Assembly (NCBI RefSeq): GCF_001434465.1
Contig: NZ_AZGE01000001.1
Location: 186,001-250,000 of the forward strand
From: Limosilactobacillus oris DSM 4864
GTDB taxonomy: Bacteria > Bacillota > Bacilli > Lactobacillales > Lactobacillaceae
Reading direction: 5' to 3'
Length of the DNA stretch: 64,000 nt
A model generated the notes under the pieces. The model searched no databases. It saw only the letters and a list, made by a program, of their open reading frames with translations, and had not been told where the DNA came from. A program made the translations under genes and the position numbers. Each line of letters begins with the position of its first letter. The first letter of the stretch is position 1. This document shows positions 7,809 to 16,273 of the stretch, one piece after another.

Positions 7809-9059
7809 TCAATAGGTAAATCGTTTTTGGAGGGCCTTACTTGTGCTGATAGCCAACGCCACCCCTAGGGCCAGCGGCAGCAACGCGGTATAGTCCAAGT
7901 GGCAAACTTCGAATAACATGAACATTGCCATCAAGGGTGCCTGCTGGGACGCCGCTAAAAAGCAGGCAGCACCGAGAACCGCCGTCTGGGCCAGGGTAAT
8001 ACCGGGAACCAGAGCGGTATAAACGACCCCGGCAAAGACCCCAATCACCGCTCCAGCAGCAATGGAAGGAGTTAGGATTCCACCATAGCCCCCGCACTTA
8101 ATGGTCCCGAGGGTAATCACGACCTTCGCAACCAGCCCAAAGAGCAGGAGCAGTAACGCCTGACGGCTGGTATTCGCGTTCATCGCCAGCTGGGCCAGCC
8201 CCCGGCCATTCCCCATCACCTGGGGATAGAAGCTGGCAACGCCCCCGGCTAGCACCGCTAACAGGGGGAGCTGGACCAGGACGTTTTTCGTGACTGCCCG
8301 GTGCTTGCTTGCCAGCTTGACGCCCGCCTTAAAGAACGTTCCGGCAGTCCCATTGAGGATTCCCAAGACTATTACCAGGGGAAGGAGCTGGAGGCCGTAG
8401 TGCTGGCTCCCCACCAAGTAGTATGGTTCATAGCCCTTGACAATCGACCCAATCAAGGTCGCAATCACTGACATGGTCAGACTGACCGCCACTACTCGGG
8501 CGTTAACCTTCTTGTAGAGCAGTTCAATGCAAAAGACCGCTCCAGTAATCGGGGCGATATAGACCCCGGCGAACCCCGCTCCCGCCGCGGCAGCGATCAG
8601 TATCTTTTGGTCTTCGCGGTTTAAGTAAAGCCAGGGGTAGCGGTGAGTAGCCCGGGTCCACTTCTGCGCAATGGCCGCCCCGGCTTCCCGTGGCGCCAGT
8701 TCGCGTCCAATCGAATTTCCCGTTCCCACGAAGAAAATCTGGGTGCAGACGTGGACGAACGTTTTCCCTAACGGCATCGTCTTGCCGTCCAAAGCCTTCG
8801 TAATGCTAACCGGGTGGTACTTGCGCTGGAGGAAGTACCAAATAATGGCCGCGACGATTCCCCCCACTAAGACCGACAAGAACCGCCGCCCAGGCCCCGC
8901 GCTGATGTCAACCGGCACTAGATTGCTTTCCCGAAAGTGAAGGAAAACGTGCTCGGTCAAATCCAGCAGCACGCTTAGGAGAAGCGAGCTGGTACCGACA
9001 ATCGTTCCTAAGATGATCGTGGTCACAGCCAGCCCCCAACCACTGCTTTTCTCTTCCAT
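7809..9059 (-). CDS. CLC-family chloride channel/antiporter
   Basis: A 416-residue polytopic membrane protein of the CLC family, which moves chloride or other anions, often in exchange for protons. The second signature is GRELAPREAGA (about residues 110-120) instead of GREGPxV; the gating Glu is kept. A third block, GGILTPS, matches the GxFxP region. There is no C-terminal CBS domain. The ATG at 9059 has AAGGTGG 11 bases upstream; an in-frame GTG at 9074 would overlap that site. Which anion it moves cannot be read from the sequence. The GRELAP variant occurs in a subgroup of bacterial CLC proteins (from memory). Confidence 0.85.
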   Translation of the reverse strand: MEEKSSGWGLAVTTIILGTIVGTSSLLLSVLLDLTEHVFLHFRESNLVPVDISAGPGRRFLSVLVGGIVAAIIWYFLQRKYHPVSITKALDGKTMPLGKTFVHVCTQIFFVGTGNSIGRELAPREAGAAIAQKWTRATHRYPWLYLNREDQKILIAAAAGAGFAGVYIAPITGAVFCIELLYKKVNARVVAVSLTMSVIATLIGSIVKGYEPYYLVGSQHYGLQLLPLVIVLGILNGTAGTFFKAGVKLASKHRAVTKNVLVQLPLLAVLAGGVASFYPQVMGNGRGLAQLAMNANTSRQALLLLLFGLVAKVVITLGTIKCGGYGGILTPSIAAGAVIGVFAGVVYTALVPGITLAQTAVLGAACFLAASQQAPLMAMFMLFEVCHLDYTALLPLALGVALAISTSKALQKRFTY

Positions 9060-9179
9060 CCCTCTAATTACCACCTTTCTATCAATCGCTTATCATTTTA
9101 TCATGCTTCGGCAAAATCCCAAGCCTTTTCGCCGGGCTACGGGAGAAATCTGGTAGAATAAGGACGAAGGAGAATTACA

Positions 9180-9830
9180 ATGATAAATAGCAAACGACTA
9201 CTAATTGGCGGCGGGGTCTGCTGGCTAGGCTTCTTGATCTTCATGCTTGCCTACTTGCACGGCCGTGCTTGGCTCAAAAGCTACGACACTTTCGGCTATC
9301 AACTCACCCAACCTGCCACCCCCGCCAAAACAGCATTCCTACGAGGGCTAACCACGTTAGGTGAACCAGCCGTCCTCGGTGGCGCTACGGTTGCCCTAAT
9401 GCTTTATTTATGGTGGCGCCAGCGGATTAGTGATAGCATGTGGTACGGGGCGGTCAATTTTATTGGCGGCTTGCTGCTCTTTGCGGTCAAGCATACGGTC
9501 CTCCGTCCCCGGCCGTCCCACCAGCTGGTCAGCATTGGCGGTTACAGTTTCCCCAGCGGCCACACCTTTGGGATGACTGTCTTTGTCCTGACGGTGGTGG
9601 CCCTGCTCTGGCCACACCTCCAGCGCCGTTGGGAGCGCTGGCTATTAGCTTTACTAGCCGCCATAATCATTCTGGCAATCATGGATAGCCGGGTCTACTT
9701 ACGGGTCCACTATGCTAGCGACGTCACCGCAGGCCTACTCTTGGCAGCCGGCTGGTTCATGCTCGCCACAGCACTACGACCGCACTTACACAAGTGGCTA
9801 ATTGAACCAATCACAACCTACCCGGATTAG
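9180..9830 (+). CDS. PAP2-family lipid phosphatase
   Basis: A 216-residue integral membrane phosphatase with all three PAP2 motifs: KHTVLRPRP (about 106-114), PSGHTFG (about 126-132) and SRVYLRVHYASDV (about 170-182), including both catalytic His residues. Such enzymes dephosphorylate phosphatidate, undecaprenyl pyrophosphate or similar lipids on the outer membrane face; the exact substrate is open. About five to six hydrophobic segments are visible. GAAGGAG precedes the ATG. It is transcribed away from the CLC gene and probably alone. Confidence 0.88.
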   Translation: MINSKRLLIGGGVCWLGFLIFMLAYLHGRAWLKSYDTFGYQLTQPATPAKTAFLRGLTTLGEPAVLGGATVALMLYLWWRQRISDSMWYGAVNFIGGLLLFAVKHTVLRPRPSHQLVSIGGYSFPSGHTFGMTVFVLTVVALLWPHLQRRWERWLLALLAAIIILAIMDSRVYLRVHYASDVTAGLLLAAGWFMLATALRPHLHKWLIEPITTYPD

Positions 9831-9902
9831 GTTTGCCGAACAGCAGTGAAACGGGTAGAATGATGTTTAGGCTAATTATAATAATGGAATGGGGTGAAAT
9901 TG

Positions 9903-10217
9903 ATGGAAAATTTCTTTCTGATTGCACTAACCGCGATTTTCCTGATTGAAAGCGTTGCTGAGGTCCGCTTATTCATGCAGGTTCGGGACATTTTTTACCG
10001 GTCCGGCCGGGCCCAACCGACGAAGCGGGTAGCAAGGATTATCAGAATTGAGAACCAATGGAGTTGGATCTCGTGGATTTTCCTGCTCCTCCTCTTCGTC
10101 CTGCCTGACGTGTACACGTTCCTCGTTATTTGTGTGATCACCCTGATTGAAACCTGGGTTGTCTACGAATTGCAAAATGCCCGGAACTATGCCGATAGTA
10201 TTAACAAAAACGAATGA
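9903..10217 (+). CDS. Small two-to-three-segment membrane protein, unknown function
   Basis: A 104-residue protein with an N-terminal hydrophobic segment (about 3-18), a basic loop, and two adjacent hydrophobic stretches (about 52-68 and 72-90). I do not recognise a family. The ATG at 9903 has GGGGTG 7-8 bases upstream; an in-frame GTG at 9894 overlaps that site. A TATAAT at 9877-9882 could be its -10. It ends before a bidirectional terminator shared with the convergent DUF975 gene. Confidence 0.7.
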   Translation: MENFFLIALTAIFLIESVAEVRLFMQVRDIFYRSGRAQPTKRVARIIRIENQWSWISWIFLLLLFVLPDVYTFLVICVITLIETWVVYELQNARNYADSINKNE

Positions 10218-10260
10218 GAAAAAGCGGAACTTGGTCCGCCCTCTCAATAACTTTAAAATG

Positions 10261-10298
10261 AAAAAAGGGGTTGGAATTAATTTTCCAACCTCTTTTTC
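10261..10298. terminator. Bidirectional terminator
   Basis: GGTTGGAA pairs with TTCCAACC around TTAATT, flanked by A6 on the left and T5 on the right. It serves the small membrane protein on the plus strand and the DUF975 gene on the minus strand. Confidence 0.88.
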
Positions 10299-10304
10299 TC
10301 TTCC

Positions 10305-11042
10305 CTAATGCAGTGCCTCTGCTTCGCTTACCAAGTCGTGGCCCTCAACCAGACTCGTGTAGAAGTTCATGTAGGTCATATGCTTATACGGTGTAATCCA
10401 GATAAAGCCGATTCCGCAGGTCAGCCAGCCGAGAATATCCCAGCCAATAAAACTCAGGCGGAGAATGAAGAGGTCCAACTTATGACCGTCCATTAAGCGC
10501 CGGCTCAGGGTCACATAGTCAACGTAGCCGATGTGACCGCTTGCGTCGGCCTCCTGCAAGTCCTTATACAGGTAGTAGGTCTGTGAATAGGAGAAGCTCT
10601 TGATAATTCCCGGAATAAACAACAGCAAAGTCCACAAAAAGAGCAGGACCCACTGGATAACAAATAAAACAAAGACCGGAATAATGTACTTCCCGGTAAA
10701 AGCCTGAAAGGCCTTCTTAAACGGGGCGGTTGGGGCCAACTCGGTACGCAGCCAATCGATCAGTGCAAAGTCCACCCCGACTAACAGGTAGGTCGTGATC
10801 AAGCCACTGATAAAAGATTGCTGGATCGAGTAGTCATCGCCAAAGTCAAACGTAAAATCGCTCAGCGCTATCCCCGGGTGGAAATGGACGAAGTAGAAAC
10901 CCAAGCTGGCTACTGCTCCACTCACTATCAGTCCAGTCAGCACTTGGAAAATCACCGGTACGATATTTAGTTTGATTGCCGTTCCCCAATTGCCAGCCAA
11001 TAATGTCTGCGCGTTTGCTTTTAATTCCCGCCGTGTCTGCAA
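10305..11042 (-). CDS. DUF975 family membrane protein
   Basis: The 245-residue protein begins with the DUF975 N-terminal pattern (RRELKANAQTLLAGNWGTAI). Several hydrophobic segments follow, and the loop FSYSQTYYLYKDL near residue 155 is also typical of the family. The function of the family is unknown. The start is TTG at 11042, supported by AAGGGGGAG 7 bases upstream. It follows the triosephosphate isomerase gene by 22 bases on the same strand, so it is probably co-transcribed with it. Confidence 0.85.
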   Translation of the reverse strand: MQTRRELKANAQTLLAGNWGTAIKLNIVPVIFQVLTGLIVSGAVASLGFYFVHFHPGIALSDFTFDFGDDYSIQQSFISGLITTYLLVGVDFALIDWLRTELAPTAPFKKAFQAFTGKYIIPVFVLFVIQWVLLFLWTLLLFIPGIIKSFSYSQTYYLYKDLQEADASGHIGYVDYVTLSRRLMDGHKLDLFILRLSFIGWDILGWLTCGIGFIWITPYKHMTYMNFYTSLVEGHDLVSEAEALH

Positions 11043-11064
11043 CGTAACTCCCCCTTACAAACAA

Positions 11065-11838
11065 CTACTTCTTACTTTCTTCGTCTTCCATATAGTTGAC
11101 CATTTTTAAGAAATTGTCAACATCCAGACTGGCCCGGCCAATTAGGACCCCATCAATGTCGGGTTTGGCCATGAGCTCCTTAATGTTATCAGGATTGACG
11201 CTTCCCCCGTACAGGATCCGGATTTTATCGGCAATCTCATAAGTATAGTTGTCCGCGATGGTCCGGCGAATCGTCCGACAACCCTCTTCGGCCAGGGCCA
11301 CGTTGGCGTGCTGACCGGCACCGACCGCCCAACTTGGTTCATAGGAAATCACGACGTTGCGAATTTGGTCGAGGGAAACCCCGCGCAAAACGCTCATCAG
11401 TTGCTGGAATACATAGTGAATCTCGCCATTGACTTCCTTTTGCACCATCGTCTCATCGGTACAGATAATCGGTGTGATTCCCATTTGTAAAGCCGCGTTG
11501 ACCTTGCGGTTGACCGTTTCATTATCCTCACCGAATAACCGGCGGCGTTCGATGTGGCCCAGCATAACATAATCCGTCCCAAGATCTCGCAGTCCCCGGA
11601 GACTCAGCTCACCGGTAAAGGGGCCGCTGTACTCTGCCGCGGCATTCTGGGCGATAATCTTGAGGCCAGACTTACCGGCAGCCTGGGCCATGCTGTATAG
11701 GGCAAATGCCTGTGGCGCGATGCCGACTTCAACCTTTGCCGGATCAGGCAGCTGCCCCTTGATCTGGTTTACAAAGTCAACGGATTCCGCGACGTTTTTG
11801 TGCATCTTCCAGTTAGCAGCAATGAATGGTTTTCGCAT
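11065..11838 (-). CDS. tpiA: Triosephosphate isomerase with variant motifs
   Basis: The 257-residue TIM barrel interconverts dihydroxyacetone phosphate and glyceraldehyde 3-phosphate, or a similar phosphoketose pair. Catalytic residues are kept: Lys in NWKMHK, His in GHIERR and Glu in YEPSWAVGAG; the C-terminal phosphate loop is YGGSV. It departs from the usual pattern at GHSERR (Ser to Ile), at the GET block (CTDET) and in loop 6 (usually YEPVWAIGTG). It may be this lineage's standard enzyme or a specialised paralogue such as an erythrulose-phosphate isomerase. A CcpA/LacI-type operator lies immediately before the RBS. GGAGGAAG precedes the ATG. Confidence 0.85.
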   Translation of the reverse strand: MRKPFIAANWKMHKNVAESVDFVNQIKGQLPDPAKVEVGIAPQAFALYSMAQAAGKSGLKIIAQNAAAEYSGPFTGELSLRGLRDLGTDYVMLGHIERRRLFGEDNETVNRKVNAALQMGITPIICTDETMVQKEVNGEIHYVFQQLMSVLRGVSLDQIRNVVISYEPSWAVGAGQHANVALAEEGCRTIRRTIADNYTYEIADKIRILYGGSVNPDNIKELMAKPDIDGVLIGRASLDVDNFLKMVNYMEDEESKK

Positions 11839-11851
11839 GAGTCTTCCTCCA

Positions 11852-11865
11852 TGTAAACGTTTTTA
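11852..11865. promoter_or_regulatory. cre/LacI-type operator before tpiA
   Basis: TGTAAACGTTTTTA matches the cre consensus TGWAANCGNTNWCA except at one end base. It lies between the probable promoter and the RBS of tpiA, a position expected to repress. Confidence 0.6.
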
Positions 11866-11899
11866 ATAATTATTGCATATCTGGAGGAAAATTGCACAC

Positions 11900-12424
11900 C
11901 TAGCTTTGCCAGTGGGTGCGCTTGAATTGGGCCCGACCGCCCTGCTCTTCGATTGCGTAGCGGAAGGGATTTTTCTTATAAAAATCCTGGTGGTAGTCCT
12001 CAGCAGGATAAAAGGGCTGGGCATCTTCGATTCGGGTTACAATTTGAGCATCACCGAACTCGCCACTAGCTTGCAGAGCCGTCCGCGACTTTTCGGCCAC
12101 CGCTCGCTGTTCCGGACTATTGACGTAGATTACTGGTCGGTAGCTATCACCGCGGTCTTGGAACTGACCCAGTGCGTCGGTGGGATCGGTCTGGTGCCAA
12201 TAAATAGTCACTAATTCATCGTAAGAAACCACATCCGGGTCGAAAGTGATTTTAACTGCCTCCGTATGACCGGTATTGCCGGCACAAACCTGCTCATAGG
12301 TCGGGTTGGCGAGGTGCCCACCCGTATACCCGGACACTACCGACTTGATACCGGGAAACGTATCGAAGGGTTCAACCATGCACCAGAAGCACCCACCCGC
12401 AAAAATCGCTGTATCTAAACTCAT
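11900..12424 (-). CDS. msrA: Peptide-methionine (S)-S-oxide reductase
   Basis: A 174-residue cytosolic repair enzyme that reduces methionine S-sulfoxide in proteins. The catalytic GCFWC motif is at residues 10-14, and SGYTGG, TGHTEAV and YWHQTDPT follow as in MsrA. No fused MsrB domain is present. The ATG at 12424 has AGAGGA 9 bases upstream; the open frame continues upstream without a site. It lies 61 bases upstream of tpiA on the same strand. Confidence 0.93.
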   Translation of the reverse strand: MSLDTAIFAGGCFWCMVEPFDTFPGIKSVVSGYTGGHLANPTYEQVCAGNTGHTEAVKITFDPDVVSYDELVTIYWHQTDPTDALGQFQDRGDSYRPVIYVNSPEQRAVAEKSRTALQASGEFGDAQIVTRIEDAQPFYPAEDYHQDFYKKNPFRYAIEEQGGRAQFKRTHWQS

Positions 12425-12508
12425 GTTAATCGTCCTCTCCGATTGTTTTAGTGGCCTCATTATACAATCTCAGCAGACGAAAACAGAGAAAACTGCTTGG
12501 AAGTAGGA

Positions 12509-12620
12509 AAGAGAGTGAGACAAGCACTGATTTATCAGCGTTTGAACTGCCAGCAGCTACTGTGTTGTTACATTTTTATCTTTAAAATAGCAAAGAGACT
12601 GAGTTTATTCCCAGTCTCCC
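12509..12620 (+). repeat. Dispersed intergenic element, copy A
   Basis: One of three related copies in the window. Bases 12527-12554 are identical to 26332-26359 of copy B. Bases from AGCTACTG (12555) through the final hairpin closely match copy C read on the minus strand. It begins at GAGAGTGAGA and ends in the hairpin at 12595-12618. Confidence 0.75.
12590..12620 (-). terminator. Terminator of the GH31 gene
   Basis: GAGACTG pairs with CAGTCTC (12595-12601 with 12612-12618). On the minus strand it is followed by TTTGC. It is also the 3' end of intergenic element copy A. Confidence 0.75.
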
Positions 12621-12650
12621 AAGGTATTTACTCAATTTATTCTCCGCTGC

Positions 12651-14969
12651 TTACTTCACCAGTCGGTAGTCCTCATTGCTGTCGTCGTAATCGAATTCAA
12701 AGCGGCCGCGATCGGTTTCAACGTAGACCCGCTCATAGGTTGGCTGGTAGCCATGCTTGTTCAGTTTAACGGCAACCTGACCATCATTGGCAACCTCGAC
12801 GTAGTATTCGTTGTACTCACCCTCCTGGTACTTGAAGTCCAAGCCGTTATCCTGGTAGTGCTTGTATGCACCACAGTCCCCGAACAGCCGGAAGGTCATG
12901 ACCTTTTCTGGCTCGTCACTGATGTGCTTAACCTTGTTGCCCCATGGCAGGATCGTGTCCTTCTTAATGAAGAGCGGCAGTTTTTCCAATGGTGCATTGA
13001 CCATAATCGTCTGCTGGCCAGAGTATTCGGCGTTATTCCAGAAGTCCAGCCACTTACCCGCTGGCAGGTAAACGAGCCGCTTATCAGCCCCCTGGTTGAC
13101 GATTGGGGCAACCAAAATGCTCGTGCCAACCATGTACTCATCGTTAATCTGCCGCACTGCTGGGTCCTGGTCATAGTTCAAAACTAACGGCCGCATTACT
13201 GGCAGGCCAGATTCGGTTTCGTGCCGCAACTGGTCGTAGAGGAATGGGACGAAGCGGTAGCGTAAATTCAGGTAGTCGCGGTAAGTATCAAGCGTTTGCC
13301 GGTCAAAGGACCATGGTTCCTGGTAGCGGGTCCCCATCTCGGCGTGGTTCCGGAAGAGCGGCACGAAGAGGGATGCTTCCAGCCACCGGGTCAGCAATTC
13401 CGGTGTCGTGTCCTTTTGGAAGCCCCCGATGTCCGTCCCGGCAATCGCAAAGCCGCTCATCCCCAGGCTGTTCAACTGGGGAATCGCTAGTTGCAGGTGG
13501 GACCAAATCGACTGGTTGTCCCCGGTCCAAATGGTCGAGTACTTCTGCGTTCCGGCGTAGGCTGCCCGGGTGATGATGTATGGCCGCTTACCAGTGGCCG
13601 CCTTCATCCCTTCGTAGACCGCCTGTGCTTGAAGGTGACCAAAGACGTTGTGCATCCGGGTATGGGTAGTCTTCTGTTCACCATCATGGAAAATCAGGTC
13701 CGTCGGCAACTCGCCGTCAAAGGACGCTGGTTCGTCCATGTCATTCCAAACCCCACAGGCGCCCATGTCAGCGAAGAACTTGACGTGCTTAGCCCACCAG
13801 TTGCGAACCTCGGGCCGCCCAAAGTCAGGGAAGACCGCATCACCGGGCCAAACCCGCCCGACAAAGACGGTGCCATCAGGATTTTCGACGAAGTAGCCCT
13901 TTTCAATCCCTTCCTGGTAAATATCGTAGCCGTCCTTGTCCTGCTTAACACCGGCGTCGAGAATCGGCATTAACCGAATTCCCCGCTTCCTCATCTCGGC
14001 AACGAACTGCTTGGGATTCTTAAACTTAGTCGTGTCCCAGGTAAAGTCGCGGTAGCCCCGCATGTAATCGATATCGAGGTGGATGACGTCAATCGGCAGG
14101 TGGTACTTTTCAAAGCCGTCCGCAATTTTAGCGACCCGGTCATCACTGGTGCTGTAGCCCCAGCGAGACTGCTGATAACCCAGGACCCACTTCTGCGGCA
14201 GCGGCGTTACCCCCGTCAGGTAGGTATAGTTGGCGACAACGTCCTTTAGAGAGTGACCGCCCAGAACGTAGTAGTCCACGTTCCCGTCAGTGGCGGAGTA
14301 GTAATAGTAGTTTTCGCTCTCCTTGCCGAGGTCGAAGTGGCTCTTGTAAGTATTGTCAAAGAAGAGGCCATAAGGGTGACCGTTCTTTAGACCGTACATA
14401 ACGGGGATGGACTTGTAAATGCCCTTGACCGACTCGTTGTGAACCTGGCCGAAGTCGACGTTCCAGTTATCATAGTCATAACCCCGCTTGTTTAAGAAGC
14501 CTGGCTTGTCGCCCAGTCCATAAAACTGCTCGTCCGGGCTCATTGACTTAATGACTTCGTAGTAGTGGTCGTTCGTCTTATCCAGCAGGTTAATATCGTG
14601 CCCCTCAGCAAGGACCGTCGATTGGTGTTCTTCATCGAGGTCGTTGGGCAGTGGTTGCCGCTGTCCCCGGTAGTCCATCACTAGCGGATTGCCGTCGCCA
14701 TCGTAAAAGTCAACCTTGCAGTTGTCATAAGCCTTGACAATCAAACTGGGCGTGCGGAGTTCAATGTGATCGCCCTTGTCCTCCACGGTATAGCTAGTTT
14801 TATGGTGCTTGTCTCCTTCAATCGCATACGAATTAGTTGCACGTCCCCGGTTCATGAAGACCCGGATAATTTCGTTCGTGTAAACGTCTAATAACAGCTG
14901 ACGGCCATCGGCGTACTCCAATGTTACCTTTGGTGCTGCGTTTTGATAGCCTGTTAAGCGATTTGTCAT
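12651..14969 (-). CDS. GH31 family alpha-glucosidase
   Basis: A 772-residue cytosolic glycoside hydrolase releasing glucose from alpha-glucosides. It has the GH31 nucleophile motif GVWNDMDEPA (about 405-414), the acid/base segment WTGDNQSIWSHL (about 480-490) and an N-terminal beta-sandwich. No signal peptide is present. Linkage preference (alpha-1,3, 1,4, 1,6 or xyloside) is not decided by these motifs. The ATG at 14969 begins MTNRLTG; upstream in-frame Met codons lie in the promoter region. It is divergent from a LacI-family regulator, with two operators between them, so it belongs to the maltose/isomaltose locus. Confidence 0.9.
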   Translation of the reverse strand: MTNRLTGYQNAAPKVTLEYADGRQLLLDVYTNEIIRVFMNRGRATNSYAIEGDKHHKTSYTVEDKGDHIELRTPSLIVKAYDNCKVDFYDGDGNPLVMDYRGQRQPLPNDLDEEHQSTVLAEGHDINLLDKTNDHYYEVIKSMSPDEQFYGLGDKPGFLNKRGYDYDNWNVDFGQVHNESVKGIYKSIPVMYGLKNGHPYGLFFDNTYKSHFDLGKESENYYYYSATDGNVDYYVLGGHSLKDVVANYTYLTGVTPLPQKWVLGYQQSRWGYSTSDDRVAKIADGFEKYHLPIDVIHLDIDYMRGYRDFTWDTTKFKNPKQFVAEMRKRGIRLMPILDAGVKQDKDGYDIYQEGIEKGYFVENPDGTVFVGRVWPGDAVFPDFGRPEVRNWWAKHVKFFADMGACGVWNDMDEPASFDGELPTDLIFHDGEQKTTHTRMHNVFGHLQAQAVYEGMKAATGKRPYIITRAAYAGTQKYSTIWTGDNQSIWSHLQLAIPQLNSLGMSGFAIAGTDIGGFQKDTTPELLTRWLEASLFVPLFRNHAEMGTRYQEPWSFDRQTLDTYRDYLNLRYRFVPFLYDQLRHETESGLPVMRPLVLNYDQDPAVRQINDEYMVGTSILVAPIVNQGADKRLVYLPAGKWLDFWNNAEYSGQQTIMVNAPLEKLPLFIKKDTILPWGNKVKHISDEPEKVMTFRLFGDCGAYKHYQDNGLDFKYQEGEYNEYYVEVANDGQVAVKLNKHGYQPTYERVYVETDRGRFEFDYDDSNEDYRLVK

Positions 14970-15037
14970 ACTTTGTCTCTTCTTTCTACGATGATTATCC
15001 CATGCAATATTCTTCACACCACTAATGTACCACTTTC

Positions 15038-15051
15038 TGCAAACGTTTACA
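15038..15051. promoter_or_regulatory. LacI/CcpA-type operator 1, GH31 side
   Basis: TGCAAACGTTTACA is a full match to the cre/LacI-family pattern and almost palindromic. It lies in the divergent region between the GH31 gene and its regulator. Confidence 0.8.
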
Positions 15052-15069
15052 AATCTTATTTAGCCTAAT

Positions 15070-15083
15070 TGTAAGCGTTTTCT
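15070..15083. promoter_or_regulatory. LacI/CcpA-type operator 2, regulator side
   Basis: TGTAAGCGTTTTCT has the central pattern with a mismatch at the last base. It is centred 32 bases from operator 1, about three helical turns, consistent with cooperative binding. Confidence 0.7.
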
Positions 15084-15125
15084 TAGATGAGGAAAGACGA
15101 TTATAATAAAAGAAAACGATTGGGG

Positions 15126-16124
15126 ATGAAAGTCACGAAACCAACAATTAAAAACATCGCGCGGGCAGCCGGCGTTTCAACCGCCACTGTCTCCCGCGCC
15201 CTCGCTTACAAGAATAATTTAAAACCAGCGACCGCTAAGCGGATTCGGCAAATCGCCCAAGAAATGGGTTACCACAAGAACGTTGCTGCTTCCCAACTAG
15301 CCTCCAACATGACCAATACGATCGCCGTCATTATCAACTACACGCAGACGGACTTTTGGATCGGGATTCTCAACGGAATTCTCCACCGCGCCCGGGAGCT
15401 TAACCATCAGGTCATCACTTTTTACGCGGGTGACAATGATTCCCGCCGACTCACCCAGACCGTTAACGAGGCGCTCGAACACCAGGCAAACGGGATTTTA
15501 ATGATTTCCGGCAAGATGGAACAGGAACAAGTCGAGATCCTCAGTACCGCCCACATGCCCTACCGCTTAATCTCGATTTACAATCCTGAGCACCCCGAGC
15601 ACCGTTATGTTTCCTCTAACAACGTCGAAATTGGTGAGCAGGCAACGAACTACCTGATTAAACGGGGACACAGGCGAATCGGCCTCGTTGGCATTGACCA
15701 CTACCTGACCGGCCAGCAGCGACTCTTTGGCTACCAACGCGCGATGACGGCGGCAGGGTTGCCAATCAATCCTCATTGGATCCACTATGGCGATTACAGC
15801 TATCAGGACGGGAAAAAGCTCTTTAGTGCCATTCAGGATGGCAGCGTGACCGCGGTCGTCGCCGGCAGCGACATGATTGGTGCCGGCTTACTCAAAGCCG
15901 CGACTCAGGCCGGCTGGCGGCTCCCGGAACAACTTTCGATCATTTCAATTGATGGGTCCGATACTTGTGAACTGACGACGCCAGAACTGACGACCGTTAG
16001 CCAGGATTTCTACCAGATGGGTATCACAAGCGTTGACAACCTGCTCCAGGATCAACCCTCGACCTTTATTCCCACCACCCTAATCGAACGAGACAGTGTT
16101 CAACCCTTACCCACGGAAAAGTAA
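15126..16124 (+). CDS. LacI-family transcriptional regulator of the alpha-glucoside locus
   Basis: A 332-residue regulator. The N-terminal helix-turn-helix IKNIARAAGVSTATVSRAL (about 7-25) is followed by the hinge and a periplasmic-binding-like effector domain. Its place between divergent alpha-glucosidase genes suggests it represses them and responds to maltose or isomaltose, as MalR does. The start is uncertain. The ATG at 15126 opens the usual family N terminus but has GGGG directly against it. The frame begins at 15087, and a TATAAT at about 15103 suggests transcription starts after that codon. A terminator follows. Confidence 0.88.
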   Translation: MKVTKPTIKNIARAAGVSTATVSRALAYKNNLKPATAKRIRQIAQEMGYHKNVAASQLASNMTNTIAVIINYTQTDFWIGILNGILHRARELNHQVITFYAGDNDSRRLTQTVNEALEHQANGILMISGKMEQEQVEILSTAHMPYRLISIYNPEHPEHRYVSSNNVEIGEQATNYLIKRGHRRIGLVGIDHYLTGQQRLFGYQRAMTAAGLPINPHWIHYGDYSYQDGKKLFSAIQDGSVTAVVAGSDMIGAGLLKAATQAGWRLPEQLSIISIDGSDTCELTTPELTTVSQDFYQMGITSVDNLLQDQPSTFIPTTLIERDSVQPLPTEK

Positions 16125-16155
16125 GGCGCGTGAATGATAGATTCTTTCTTAGCAA

Positions 16156-16205
16156 AAAACAACCGTTCCAGATCAGCTTTTCAGCTGGTTTAGAACGGTT
16201 TTTCT
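16156..16205 (+). terminator. Terminator of the LacI-family regulator
   Basis: A long imperfect stem (AACCGTTC with GAACGGTT, and CAGCTTTTCAGCTG inside) is followed by TTTTT. Confidence 0.85.
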
Positions 16206-16223
16206 GTATGCTTCATAAAAAAA

Positions 16224-16260
16224 TTCGGTAGTCCAACCGATTAGGTCAACTACCGAATCT
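16224..16260 (-). terminator. Terminator of the transporter/GH13 operon
   Basis: ATTCGGTAGT pairs with ACTACCGAAT around a short internal loop, 14 bases past the transporter stop. On the minus strand the stem is followed by TTTTTTATG. Confidence 0.8.
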
Positions 16261-16273
16261 AATTATTCAGTTA

